Position numbers and translations under genes: made by a program. A stretch of DNA of 5,852 bases from Planctomycetaceae bacterium. Its GTDB lineage: Bacteria > Planctomycetota > Phycisphaerae > Phycisphaerales > SM1A02. This document shows positions 1-5,557 of the stretch, one piece after another. A model generated the notes under the pieces. It did no database searches, had not been told where the DNA came from, and saw nothing but the letters and a program-made list of their open reading frames with translations. The stretch lies in the NCBI GenBank assembly GCA_947474205.1, contig CANJIC010000132.1:1-5852 (forward strand), written 5' to 3'. Position 1 is the stretch's first letter, and every line of letters starts with the position of its first letter.

Positions 1-273
1 ACGCTTGCACCCTCATTCGCGCTGTATCGGCTTCGTCCAATCACGGGTCGCAAGCATCAGTTGCGGGTGCACTGCGCCGCGCTTGCCATTCCAATTGTGA
101 ACGACCCCATGTATCCAACATTTCTGCCGGAGCCTGCGCGTGACGCGCCAGAAGATTTCAGCAAGCCACTGCAACTCTTGGCGCGCGCAATTGAGTTCAC
201 CGATCCCATCACTGGCGCGGCGCGCGCATTCACAAGCGCGCGGCAACTAGAATTGCTTGCGACATATCCGTGA
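1..273 (+). CDS. RluA-family pseudouridine synthase, 3' part only
   Basis: The first 90 codons visible, in frame from base 1 and ending with TGA, are the C-terminal part of an RNA pseudouridine synthase. The family converts specific uridines of rRNA or tRNA to pseudouridine in the cytoplasm. The sequence shows the conserved late motif of the RluA/RsuA fold, [13 protein letters not shown] (codons 12-24), followed by [10 protein letters not shown], matching the family pattern PxTGRxHQLRVH...PIxGDxxY. The segment [14 protein letters not shown] matches the usual closing part where the last strands of the catalytic domain lie. The catalytic aspartate, normally in an HRLDxxTSG motif well upstream, is outside the window, so activity cannot be judged and the exact member (RluA, RluC, RluD or TruC type) cannot be told. 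The stop codon overlaps the GTG start of the thymidine kinase gene, suggesting co-transcription and translational coupling. Confidence 0.88.
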   Translation, partial: TLAPSFALYRLRPITGRKHQLRVHCAALAIPIVNDPMYPTFLPEPARDAPEDFSKPLQLLARAIEFTDPITGAARAFTSARQLELLATYP

Positions 274-836
274 CAAATCCAACGCACCAATCTCCCACCG
301 GCCGACTTGAATTGATCTGCGGCCCCATGTTCGCCGGCAAAACCACGGAACTGATTCGCCGCCTTGACGCCGCGCGCGCCGCACAAGAAATCACACTTGC
401 CATAAAGCCCGCGAAGGACACGCGCTACGCCGATCAAGAATTGGTCACGCACGCAGGCGGTCGCACCCGCGCCGTAGCCGCGGCAACCGCCGCCGACATT
501 CTTGCCGTGGCCAGCGACGCGCGCGTGATTGGCATTGATGAAGCGCATTTCTTTGGCGTCGAACTTTCTGCGGTATGCCTTGCGCTTGTCACTTCGGGTC
601 GGCGTGTGATTATTGTGGGCTTAGAGTTTGACCATCGTGGCGATGGCTTCGAGCCATTTCCAACATTGCTTGCGCACGCGCATGACACAATGCGAATCAC
701 TGGGGTTTGTTCGTCGTGCGGCGGCGCGTCTATTCACAGTCAGCGCATGGTCACCAGCGCTGAACGCATTCATGTTGGCGGTGTTGGTGATTACGAACCG
801 CGATGCGCGGCGTGCTTTATTCCAAGCGCGCGATGA
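270..836 (+). CDS. tdk: thymidine kinase, type II (TK1-like)
   Basis: Cytoplasmic enzyme that phosphorylates thymidine with ATP to give dTMP, the salvage entry to dTTP. All family landmarks are present in 188 residues, the usual length. The P-loop is GPMFAGKT at residues 18-25. The Walker B and catalytic-base segment is IDEAHFF at 89-95, with Glu91 as the likely base. [14 protein letters not shown] at 117-130 corresponds to the common GLDxDFRGxPF, here two residues longer. Two CxxC pairs, Cys147/Cys150 and Cys179/Cys182, would hold the structural zinc, and [11 protein letters not shown] is the C-terminal substrate-lasso region. I chose the GTG at 270 because the only nearby ATG (codon 20) lies inside the P-loop. 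The start overlaps the upstream stop as GTGA with no Shine-Dalgarno site in front, so translation is probably coupled to the RluA-family gene. A run of tandem repeats starts immediately after the stop codon. Confidence 0.95.
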   Translation: MTNPTHQSPTGRLELICGPMFAGKTTELIRRLDAARAAQEITLAIKPAKDTRYADQELVTHAGGRTRAVAAATAADILAVASDARVIGIDEAHFFGVELSAVCLALVTSGRRVIIVGLEFDHRGDGFEPFPTLLAHAHDTMRITGVCSSCGGASIHSQRMVTSAERIHVGGVGDYEPRCAACFIPSAR

Positions 837-837
837 A

Positions 838-960
838 AGTTTGTTGCTTCAGGCGTTCAAACAGCTCGCGCTTTATATATGAAGTTGGTTTGGGCGTTCA
901 ACCAACTCACGCTTTATGTATGTAGTTACTTTAGGCGTTTAACCAGCTCACGCTTCATAA
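838..960 (+). repeat. three 41-bp tandem repeat units after tdk
   Basis: Units begin at 838, 879 and 920, and a decayed fourth start at 961 (AAGAAGTTGCC) merges into the next inverted repeat. The marker GCGTT(C/T)AA recurs at 853, 894 and 935, exactly 41 bp apart, and CTCxCGCTT(T/C)AT closes each unit. Unit 2 holds a perfect 8-bp inverted repeat, AGTTGGTT (883-890) against AACCAACT (900-907), with a 9-base loop. Unit 1 keeps five of these pairs (GTTTG 839-843, CAAAC 858-862) and unit 3 mostly lacks them. The period is not a multiple of three and no frame stays open in all units, so this is noncoding. Its place right after a stop codon and before a convergent gene fits a 3' untranslated or terminator zone. 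The function is unknown. Confidence 0.85.
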
Positions 961-1053
961 AAGAAGTTGCCACAGGGGCTCAGACAACGCACCCCACGCG
1001 AGCAGGGCTCGCGCGGTTGCTAAACTCGCCCCTTTTGTGGCAACTTCTTTTAT
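957..1053. terminator. long inverted repeat, candidate bidirectional terminator
   Basis: Bases 957-974 (ATAAAAGAAGTTGCCACA) are perfectly complementary to 1036-1053. The stem continues with GGGGC (975-979) against GCCCC (1028-1032) after a 3-base bulge (TTT, 1033-1035), giving 23 pairs. Inside is a second perfect 7-bp hairpin, CGCGAGC (997-1003) and GCTCGCG (1007-1013), with a 3-base loop, flanked by a possible CAAC/GTTG pairing (985-988, 1016-1019). Read from either strand, the structure ends in the T-rich CTTCTTTTAT. It lies between the convergent tdk and uridine kinase-like genes, so two-way termination is the simplest reading. The stem is longer and more elaborate than most intrinsic terminators, so a small mobile or hairpin-type repeat is the alternative. 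Confidence 0.6.
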
Positions 1054-1248
1054 TTCGCTGAACACATTTTTTAATGCTTTATTTATAAAAACTCCTTTTA
1101 TTTCGCTGGACACATTTTTTAATGCTCTATTTGTGACAACTTTTTTTATTTTGCTGAGCGCATTTTTAAATGCTCTGTTTGCGGAAACTTTTTTTATTTC
1201 GCTGAAAACATTTTTAATGCTCTATTTGTGGCAACTTTATTTGCTTTG
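1034..1248. repeat. 48-bp AT-rich tandem repeats, more than four units
   Basis: The GCTG landmark recurs at 1057, 1105, 1153 and 1201, exactly 48 bp apart, and a shortened fifth unit starts near 1225 (TTTGTGGCAACTTTATTTGC). Each unit begins with a variant of TTTGTGGCAACTT followed by a T-rich run, then a GCTG-containing stretch, ACATTTTTTAATGC and CTATTT. The first part of every unit therefore repeats the right arm of the inverted repeat at 957-1053, so the array probably grew by duplication of that arm. Because 48 is a multiple of three, one plus-strand frame stays open from GTG 1037 to 1249. It would give a hydrophobic 16-residue repeat peptide, but I do not call it a gene. Together with the 41-bp units and the hairpin, this fills the 419-bp gap between the flanking genes. 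Confidence 0.85.
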
Positions 1249-1255
1249 AAAATAA

Positions 1256-2005
1256 TTACAAACTCGTACGGCCGTCATTCACAACAACAAAGCGCGCGGC
1301 GGATTTATAACCGCCAGCGAAACGGCCAAAGATTGGCTCCGCAAATTCGTGAAAGAATGCGCGCGCCTGCTCCACGCCAAGTTGGCGCACGCCAGAAAGT
1401 TCCAGCGCCTCCCAGCGGCTCCATCGCACTGTTGAAGGGGCGTCGACATATACCGCAATATCTAAATGCGCCCGCGGAATTTCATGCAGTGCGTGAATGC
1501 CTTCGCACACAACAATCGGCGCGCCCTGCACACGTTGATAGCCCTCGCGCGAGTGCGACACAAATGACCATACTGGAATTGTCACATCCTCGCCGCGGCG
1601 CAGTGCCGCCAAATCGCTCGCAAGGCGCGGCAAATCAGAATATTCTGGCACGTCGCGCAAATGCTCAGGCGTGACGTCGTAGTTTGGAAAGTAATGATCC
1701 GTGGCAATCACGCACGAAGAAAGTTGCGCAGCCAGCGTGCTTTTTCCGGCGCCTACTGGACCCGTTATGCCAATCACTACGCGCTCACTTGTGCCGCCGC
1801 GCATCGCATCAACGGGCGTTTCATTTCCAACCGCAGCCGCATTCTTGCGCGCAATATCTGTCACTAATTTCATGTCTTCGCGATTGCCCCCTGCTCGCCC
1901 TACAGCCAAGTTCTTTGCCGCCGCAATCACCGCCACCGCATCAAGAATGCGCTGACTTGCGCCGCTCCACTGCAACTTTTCTTGTTCACGCATTGGCTCG
2001 CTCAT
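1256..2005 (-). CDS. uridine kinase-like P-loop kinase
   Basis: Predicted nucleoside kinase of the uridine kinase/phosphoribulokinase group, probably making UMP (and CMP) from the nucleosides in the cytoplasm. The P-loop is GITGPVGAGKST at residues 79-90. ATDHYF (101-106) stands where uridine kinases have their DDFY/DSFY substrate-binding segment. PEYSDLPRLASDLAALRRGE (120-139) followed by IPVWSF resembles the family's acceptor-site region. VVCEGIHAL (165-173) matches the conserved EGIxAL strand, and STVRWSRW (191-198) is in the lid position. The protein has 249 residues, about 75 of them before the P-loop, which is a longer N-terminal extension than usual. The ATG at 2005 is supported by a good Shine-Dalgarno sequence, GAGGA, six bases upstream, the only clear one in the window. 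The gene is convergent with tdk and divergent from the nucleoside transporter, which favours a nucleoside substrate. Another small-molecule kinase of the same superfamily remains possible. Confidence 0.8.
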   Translation of the reverse strand: MSEPMREQEKLQWSGASQRILDAVAVIAAAKNLAVGRAGGNREDMKLVTDIARKNAAAVGNETPVDAMRGGTSERVVIGITGPVGAGKSTLAAQLSSCVIATDHYFPNYDVTPEHLRDVPEYSDLPRLASDLAALRRGEDVTIPVWSFVSHSREGYQRVQGAPIVVCEGIHALHEIPRAHLDIAVYVDAPSTVRWSRWEALELSGVRQLGVEQARAFFHEFAEPIFGRFAGGYKSAARFVVVNDGRTSL

Positions 2006-2056
2006 ACTGTCCTCATAAAGTCAGGGTACTCAGCAATTCACTATTCTGTGACTCAC
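2006..2056. promoter_or_regulatory. divergent control region, kinase / nucleoside transporter
   Basis: Only 51 bp separate the two divergent starts, so both promoters must overlap here or reach into the genes. For the minus-strand kinase, GAGGA (complement of 2011-2015) is its ribosome binding site. For the transporter there is no Shine-Dalgarno site, but TATTCT (2042-2047) fits a -10 element nine bases before ATG 2057, so a very short or absent leader is possible. An 11-bp perfect palindrome, TGTGACTCACA (2047-2057), runs up to and includes the first base of the transporter start codon. It could be an operator half-site pair. No convincing -35 element was found for either direction. Confidence 0.45.
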
Positions 2057-3343
2057 ATGCAACAATTCACCGGACTCATTGGCGTTGGCGTAATTCTTAC
2101 GATTGGCTTTGCGCTTTCCACCAACAAGCGCAGCATAAACGTACGCACAATTGTCTCTGGTGTGACAATTCAATTTCTAATCGCGTTTCTATTCCTACGC
2201 TTTCCCCCCGTAGTTCACGTGTTCGATTATTTCGCCGCCGGCGTGACCCGCGTGATTTCATTCGCCGACCAAGGCACCGCATTCATCTTTGGAAAAGTCG
2301 GCGACGCCAGCGGACCCTGGGGATTTATTTTCGCCGTAAAAGTACTGCCAATTATTATTTTCTTCGCGTCATTCATGGCGGTGCTGTACCACCTTGGAAT
2401 TATGCAACGCGTGGTAGCAGTATTGGCCTGGGTCATTCGCCGCGTGCTGAATGTCAGCGGCGTCGAAGCGCTCTCCGCGGCAGCGAATATTTTCCTTGGG
2501 CAAACAGAGGCGCCACTCACCGTCAAACCGTTCATTGCCACCATGACGCGCTCGCAAATCATGGCCATCATGACGGTTGGTTTCGCAACCATCGCTGGCA
2601 GCGTTATGGCTGCGTACATAGTCATGCTGGGCGGAGATCAAGAAAGCGCGCGCATTCTTATGGCTAAACATTTGATGACCGCCAGCGTTATGTCCGCGCC
2701 CGCTGGCCTGGTCATGGCCAAATTGATGTTGCCTGAAACAGAAACGCCACGCGCGGAATCGCTGGACGCTCTGCGCAACTTGCCGAAGACAACTTGCAAC
2801 GTCATGGACGCCGCCGCCGAGGGCGCCACCGACGGTTTGCGCTTGGCGCTAAATGTTGCCGCCATGTTGATCGCGTTCGTGGCGCTGCTCGCCATGTTGA
2901 ATTATCCACTCGCCGCGCTCAGTGAAATAAATTCCATCGCGTTATGGCGCGCTGCGAACGGCATTCCTGTGTTTACTTTCCAAAATATACTGGGTTATAT
3001 ATTCACGCCGCTGGCCTGGTGCATGGGCGTGGGCAGTGACGACGCTCGCAAAATGGGCACGCTTATGGGTGAGCAAATCATCGCCACGGAATTTGTGGCG
3101 TATGTCGACCTTAGCACTTCACTGCGCGACGGAACCATCAGCTCGCGCGCCGCGCAAATTGCAACCTACGCACTATGCGGCTTTGCAAACCTTCCATCCA
3201 TTGCAATTCAAATTGGCGGCCTAAGCGCCATGGCTCCAAATCGTCGCAGTGATTTCGCGGCGCTTGGTCTGCGCGCCATGGTCGCGGGTGCGCTCGCTTG
3301 CTGGATGACCGGCGCCGTGGCCAGTTTGTTTATTGGTGGCTAA
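2057..3343 (+). CDS. nupC: concentrative nucleoside transporter (CNT/NupC family)
   Basis: Inner-membrane symporter that imports nucleosides using an ion gradient. The 428-residue length and the run of hydrophobic segments match the bacterial CNT family (about 400-425). The substrate and ion site motifs are intact. GQTEAPL (148-154) and ATEFVAY (343-349) carry the two key glutamates, Glu151 and Glu345, and YALCGFANLPSIAIQIGG (371-388) carries the Asn378 and Ser381 expected to contact the ribose, by analogy with Vibrio cholerae CNT residues Gln154/Thr155/Glu156, Glu332, Asn368 and Ser371. I start at ATG 2057 because it puts the first hydrophobic segment (FTGLIGVGVILTIGFAL, residues 4-20) at the N-terminus. 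An upstream TTG at 1982 would overlap the divergent kinase gene and add a polar tail. The transporter supplies substrates for the thymidine and uridine kinases next to it. Which nucleosides it prefers cannot be read from sequence. Confidence 0.94.
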   Translation: MQQFTGLIGVGVILTIGFALSTNKRSINVRTIVSGVTIQFLIAFLFLRFPPVVHVFDYFAAGVTRVISFADQGTAFIFGKVGDASGPWGFIFAVKVLPIIIFFASFMAVLYHLGIMQRVVAVLAWVIRRVLNVSGVEALSAAANIFLGQTEAPLTVKPFIATMTRSQIMAIMTVGFATIAGSVMAAYIVMLGGDQESARILMAKHLMTASVMSAPAGLVMAKLMLPETETPRAESLDALRNLPKTTCNVMDAAAEGATDGLRLALNVAAMLIAFVALLAMLNYPLAALSEINSIALWRAANGIPVFTFQNILGYIFTPLAWCMGVGSDDARKMGTLMGEQIIATEFVAYVDLSTSLRDGTISSRAAQIATYALCGFANLPSIAIQIGGLSAMAPNRRSDFAALGLRAMVAGALACWMTGAVASLFIGG

Positions 3344-3382
3344 TGCGCGCGGCGGCGAAAGCACTCTGTGCAAAAACATCGT

Positions 3383-3394
3383 TATGATCGTTAA
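3383..3394 (+). promoter_or_regulatory. -10 element for a leaderless Wzz-like gene
   Basis: TATGAT (3383-3388) is one base from the TATAAT consensus and lies six bases before ATG 3395, so transcription would start at or next to the A of the start codon. No Shine-Dalgarno-like sequence occurs in the 20 bases before the ATG, which agrees with a leaderless message. A clear -35 hexamer is not visible at 16-18 bases further upstream. The 51-bp gap after the transporter also has a small GCAC/GTGC hairpin (3361-3371), too weak to call a terminator. Confidence 0.5.
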
Positions 3395-4255
3395 ATGAGT
3401 ACAAGTTTGAACAAGCCCACCGAAACAAATCCACTGCGCCAAAATGACGAGCGATATGTATTGGTTTCCCAGGAGTTTCCCCAGCAAGAAGATGGAATTG
3501 ACTTGGCTGATCTTGCCATAGCCGCATGGAAAAACCGATTTTTGTTTATTGTTTCTTGGGTCATTCTGGCCGTGATCACATTTGGAGTACTGCAAACCTT
3601 TAACACGTCAACCATAAGTACTGAAATTAGAAGTGGTCAGATATCAAAAACACCAATTCAATCTTTAGACGCTATAAAAGACCAACTCACAACACTTTAT
3701 TTCCCGCAGGTAACACAAGATCTAGAGAAGCAACTTCAACAAAAAATTTCAGGAAAAATTACTACAGATGTTAAAAAGGGTTCGGATTATATAAAGACAA
3801 CCATCGTTCTGGCCGGTTTATCGAGCGACCAAGTCGATTCATGCCTGAAGTCCGTCATGCAAAAATGGGTTGAATACCAGGCCGTGGAAATTAAAAAAAT
3901 AACACTGGCAACTCAAGATAGAATCGTGTTACTTACGCAAGAAATTGCCTCAACCAAAGTCTATTCTGATTCACTTCAGACCTCTAGCGATCCACAAAAG
4001 CAAAGTGATTCCGCCCGCCTGGTCCTTCAAGTCGAATCTAAAAAACAGCAAATATTCGATCTGCAACAACTCATTCAAAATGTTGAACAGCCAATCGTGA
4101 TCACCCCGTTTAATGATGAATATGTAAATTCGGGTCCAGGTCGCGGAATCAAAGGCATAGCCGTAAGCGCGTTCACCGGCGCAGTCCTGGCATTCTGTTT
4201 GGTATTTGCGGCAAGCATTATTCGCACCGCCAAAGCCAGGCTTGCAAATAGTTAA
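3395..4255 (+). CDS. Wzz-like chain-length determinant family protein
   Basis: Likely an inner-membrane protein of the polysaccharide co-polymerase type, which sets polymer length during O-antigen or capsule assembly. The 286 residues show the family layout. A short cytoplasmic N-terminus ends in DGIDLADLAIAAWKNRF (33-49), the usual acidic-hydrophobic-basic lead of a Wzz domain. A first membrane segment follows at about 49-66. Next is a periplasmic region (about 67-250) predicted to be helical, with Gln/Lys/Glu-rich stretches at 105-125 and 160-230 likely to form coiled coils. A second membrane segment at 254-276 ends in a basic tail. The proline/glycine stretch near 233-252 also suits the family. 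There is no tyrosine-kinase domain, so it is not a Wzc-type fusion. The gene looks more AT-rich than its left neighbours, with runs of A such as KKI and KKQ codons, as is common for surface-polysaccharide genes exchanged between strains. No polymerase or glycosyltransferase gene is in view, so the pathway is inferred. Confidence 0.72.
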   Translation: MSTSLNKPTETNPLRQNDERYVLVSQEFPQQEDGIDLADLAIAAWKNRFLFIVSWVILAVITFGVLQTFNTSTISTEIRSGQISKTPIQSLDAIKDQLTTLYFPQVTQDLEKQLQQKISGKITTDVKKGSDYIKTTIVLAGLSSDQVDSCLKSVMQKWVEYQAVEIKKITLATQDRIVLLTQEIASTKVYSDSLQTSSDPQKQSDSARLVLQVESKKQQIFDLQQLIQNVEQPIVITPFNDEYVNSGPGRGIKGIAVSAFTGAVLAFCLVFAASIIRTAKARLANS

Positions 4256-4290
4256 AGCAGAACCTGCGAAAAGTCTCGAGCGCCAAGACG

Positions 4291-4336
4291 CTTCATACCC
4301 CAACACAACCACGCCCGGCAGGTTGTCAAAGTCGCG
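4291..4336. repeat. left 46-bp direct repeat bounding the antitoxin module
   Basis: Bases 4291-4336 match 5803-5848 at 44 of 46 positions, including an unbroken 33-bp core (4304-4336). The differences are at 4294 and 4303. The core has a dyad: ACAACC (4305-4310) pairs with GGTTGT (4321-4326), and GCC/GGC pair inside it. Read on the minus strand, this copy encodes the same residues as the right copy (RDFDNLPGVVVLGY), but the codon equivalent to the neighbour gene's stop is GAA (complement of 4292-4294), so the frame would run on to 3971. It lies 35 bp past the Wzz-like stop and four bases from the stop of the toxin remnant. Confidence 0.85.
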
Positions 4337-4339
4337 AGC

Positions 4340-4573
4340 CTATTCCTTTGGAAGACTGAAATAATTTTGTATAGAAGCGTGAAGCACCTCCGGAAGAACC
4401 TTTCCACCTAGCGTGCTCTTCAGTGCGTTCAAAATTGATTCCCACTCCAAAGAAGATGTGGAAAATGAATTCAAAAAGCGAACCAAATCGCTTGTAATTG
4501 CATCCGGAAGATTTGGCCCCTTCGTTTGAGGCAGCGTTGCCGCAAGACGAAAAATATCAAGGCCCTTTACCAC
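4340..4573 (-). pseudogene. internally deleted AbiEii-like nucleotidyltransferase toxin remnant
   Basis: An ORF of 77 codons starts at GTG 4573, overlapping the end of the antitoxin-like gene by seven bases, as toxin genes often do in such operons. It begins VKGLDIF, the opening I associate with AbiEii-family nucleotidyltransferase partners of this antitoxin type. From residue 9 onward it reads RLAATLP...LPDAITSDLVRFL...PEVLHASIQNYF, which resembles the extreme C-terminus of the same family, normally preceded by a KKHRNDVF-like segment. The family is about 250-300 residues long and needs a GG(S/T)...DxD active site, and none of that is here. I infer an in-frame deletion of roughly 200 codons joining DIF to (N)DVFRLA, perhaps through the short similarity of those codons. 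The product cannot be an active toxin, although it might still bind the antitoxin. The family assignment is from memory. The alternative is an unrelated small protein. Confidence 0.6.
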
Positions 4574-5553
4574 TTCACTTGTCCAAGAAGGATTTCCAAC
4601 TGCTGTTGCACGCGCTCGTCTGGGGAATCCGCCATGCTGAGATACAGCGAAAGATGGTCCACCAATTTCCCATCACCAAGAAGATTGGGGTCGTACGACC
4701 AAATCTCAACTTGTGCTGTGGCGTTGTCGGCGTCGTGACAAATTTCGCAAATGCCGTGACCTAATAATTCACCAAGCATGCCAAGCGTGAGCGCGTATGT
4801 GGGCAAGCGATCGTCGCCAATCATGGTGCGTGCGCTTAATGCGCTCATGCCAGCAAGCAGTAATTGATTTTTGCGTTTTCCCCAGCGAATCCACTGCTTT
4901 CTCTTAACAGGCGTGACCAGTTCCTTTGCAAGTTGTTGCCAAAGTTTGCCGTCAGTCGCTGTGAATTCAAGAACAATCGAACGTCCAGCGCGCGCAGTTC
5001 TGCAAATATTCGCCGCCTCCAGTTCGTCCTTGACTTTGCTCATCATCATTGGTGAATACTGAATGCGCCGCGCGATATCTTTCAGCGACATCTTTACCAA
5101 TGGCTCACGCAACAAGTGGTACAGCAACGCGCATTGCGTGGCGGGGCTGAATGATTTTTCACGCTTCGATTTTGGCTTAGGAAACCGCTCGCGCAAATCA
5201 ATCATGCCACCCGGGATAAATATTTGACTGCCTGGAATAATAAACGGTACGCCCATGTGAACCATTCGATTGCGGGCGTGGGACGGCAATATTGGCAATA
5301 CCACAATAACGGGCGCGCCAAGTTTGACTCCAAGCTTCTGTGCGTGCTTTGCGTACTCGCCGGGGGTTGCGCATTCCCAATCCTTCGATTCAATAGCCAG
5401 AAATGTTTTTTGTCCAAACAGTCGCGCTGTACAAATTGAATAGCGTTGGCGCAAGAACAGCGGCAAAGTCGACGCGACCACTTCGGTCAGATCGGGTCGT
5501 TGTCCGCTTACGGTTTGTACATAATCAAGAAGGCGTAATTTGATCGATGACAT
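4567..5553 (-). CDS. winged-helix antitoxin-like protein (AbiE-type partner)
   Basis: Predicted DNA-binding protein of 328 residues, similar to proteins found beside AbiEii-type nucleotidyltransferase toxins and probably an antitoxin that also represses its own operon. The N-terminal half (1-125) ends in GVPFIIPGSQIFIPGGMIDL (101-120) and is conserved in this group, though I know no function for it. A winged helix-turn-helix lies at about 136-200: SPATQCALLYHLL, then LKDIARRIQYSPMMMSKVKD (157-176) as the helix-turn-helix with its recognition helix, then the wing ARAGRSIVLEF. The C-terminus carries EIWSYDP (283-289) and VDHLSLYLSMADSPDERVQ (298-316). I use ATG 5553 rather than the ATG 45 codons upstream, because the longer form would read through the promoter and operator dyad. 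TAGTTT lies seven bases before the chosen ATG and there is no ribosome binding site, so the message may be leaderless. Its partner toxin survives only as a remnant. Confidence 0.72.
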   Translation of the reverse strand: MSSIKLRLLDYVQTVSGQRPDLTEVVASTLPLFLRQRYSICTARLFGQKTFLAIESKDWECATPGEYAKHAQKLGVKLGAPVIVVLPILPSHARNRMVHMGVPFIIPGSQIFIPGGMIDLRERFPKPKSKREKSFSPATQCALLYHLLREPLVKMSLKDIARRIQYSPMMMSKVKDELEAANICRTARAGRSIVLEFTATDGKLWQQLAKELVTPVKRKQWIRWGKRKNQLLLAGMSALSARTMIGDDRLPTYALTLGMLGELLGHGICEICHDADNATAQVEIWSYDPNLLGDGKLVDHLSLYLSMADSPDERVQQQLEILLGQVKW

Positions 5554-5557
5554 ATTG

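Noticed and set aside
879..1061. 60-codon open frame across the 41-bp repeats and hairpin
   Set aside because: The 41-bp period shifts the frame in each unit, so the translation shows no repeat, and the frame runs through a long perfect hairpin. It is a chance open frame.
838..1248. Regular repeats suggesting a CRISPR array
   Set aside because: The units are contiguous tandem repeats of 41 and 48 bp that differ throughout. There are no constant repeats separated by unique spacers, and no cas gene is in view.
1982..2056. Longer nucleoside transporter starting at TTG 1982
   Set aside because: It would overlap the divergent kinase gene and add 25 mostly polar residues before the first membrane segment. 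ATG 2057 fits the family length.
2047..2057. CRP/FNR-type binding site
   Set aside because: The half-sites TGTGA and TCACA are separated by one base rather than six, so it does not fit that site geometry.
1684..2667. 327-codon plus-strand open frame overlapping the kinase and transporter genes
   Set aside because: It overlaps two strongly supported genes in other frames, and its His/Arg/Ser-rich translation is typical of a shadow frame.
3971..4312. 113-codon minus-strand open frame under the Wzz-like gene
   Set aside because: It is the readthrough of the left repeat's stop-less copy into the antisense of the Wzz-like gene. It has no start signal of its own.
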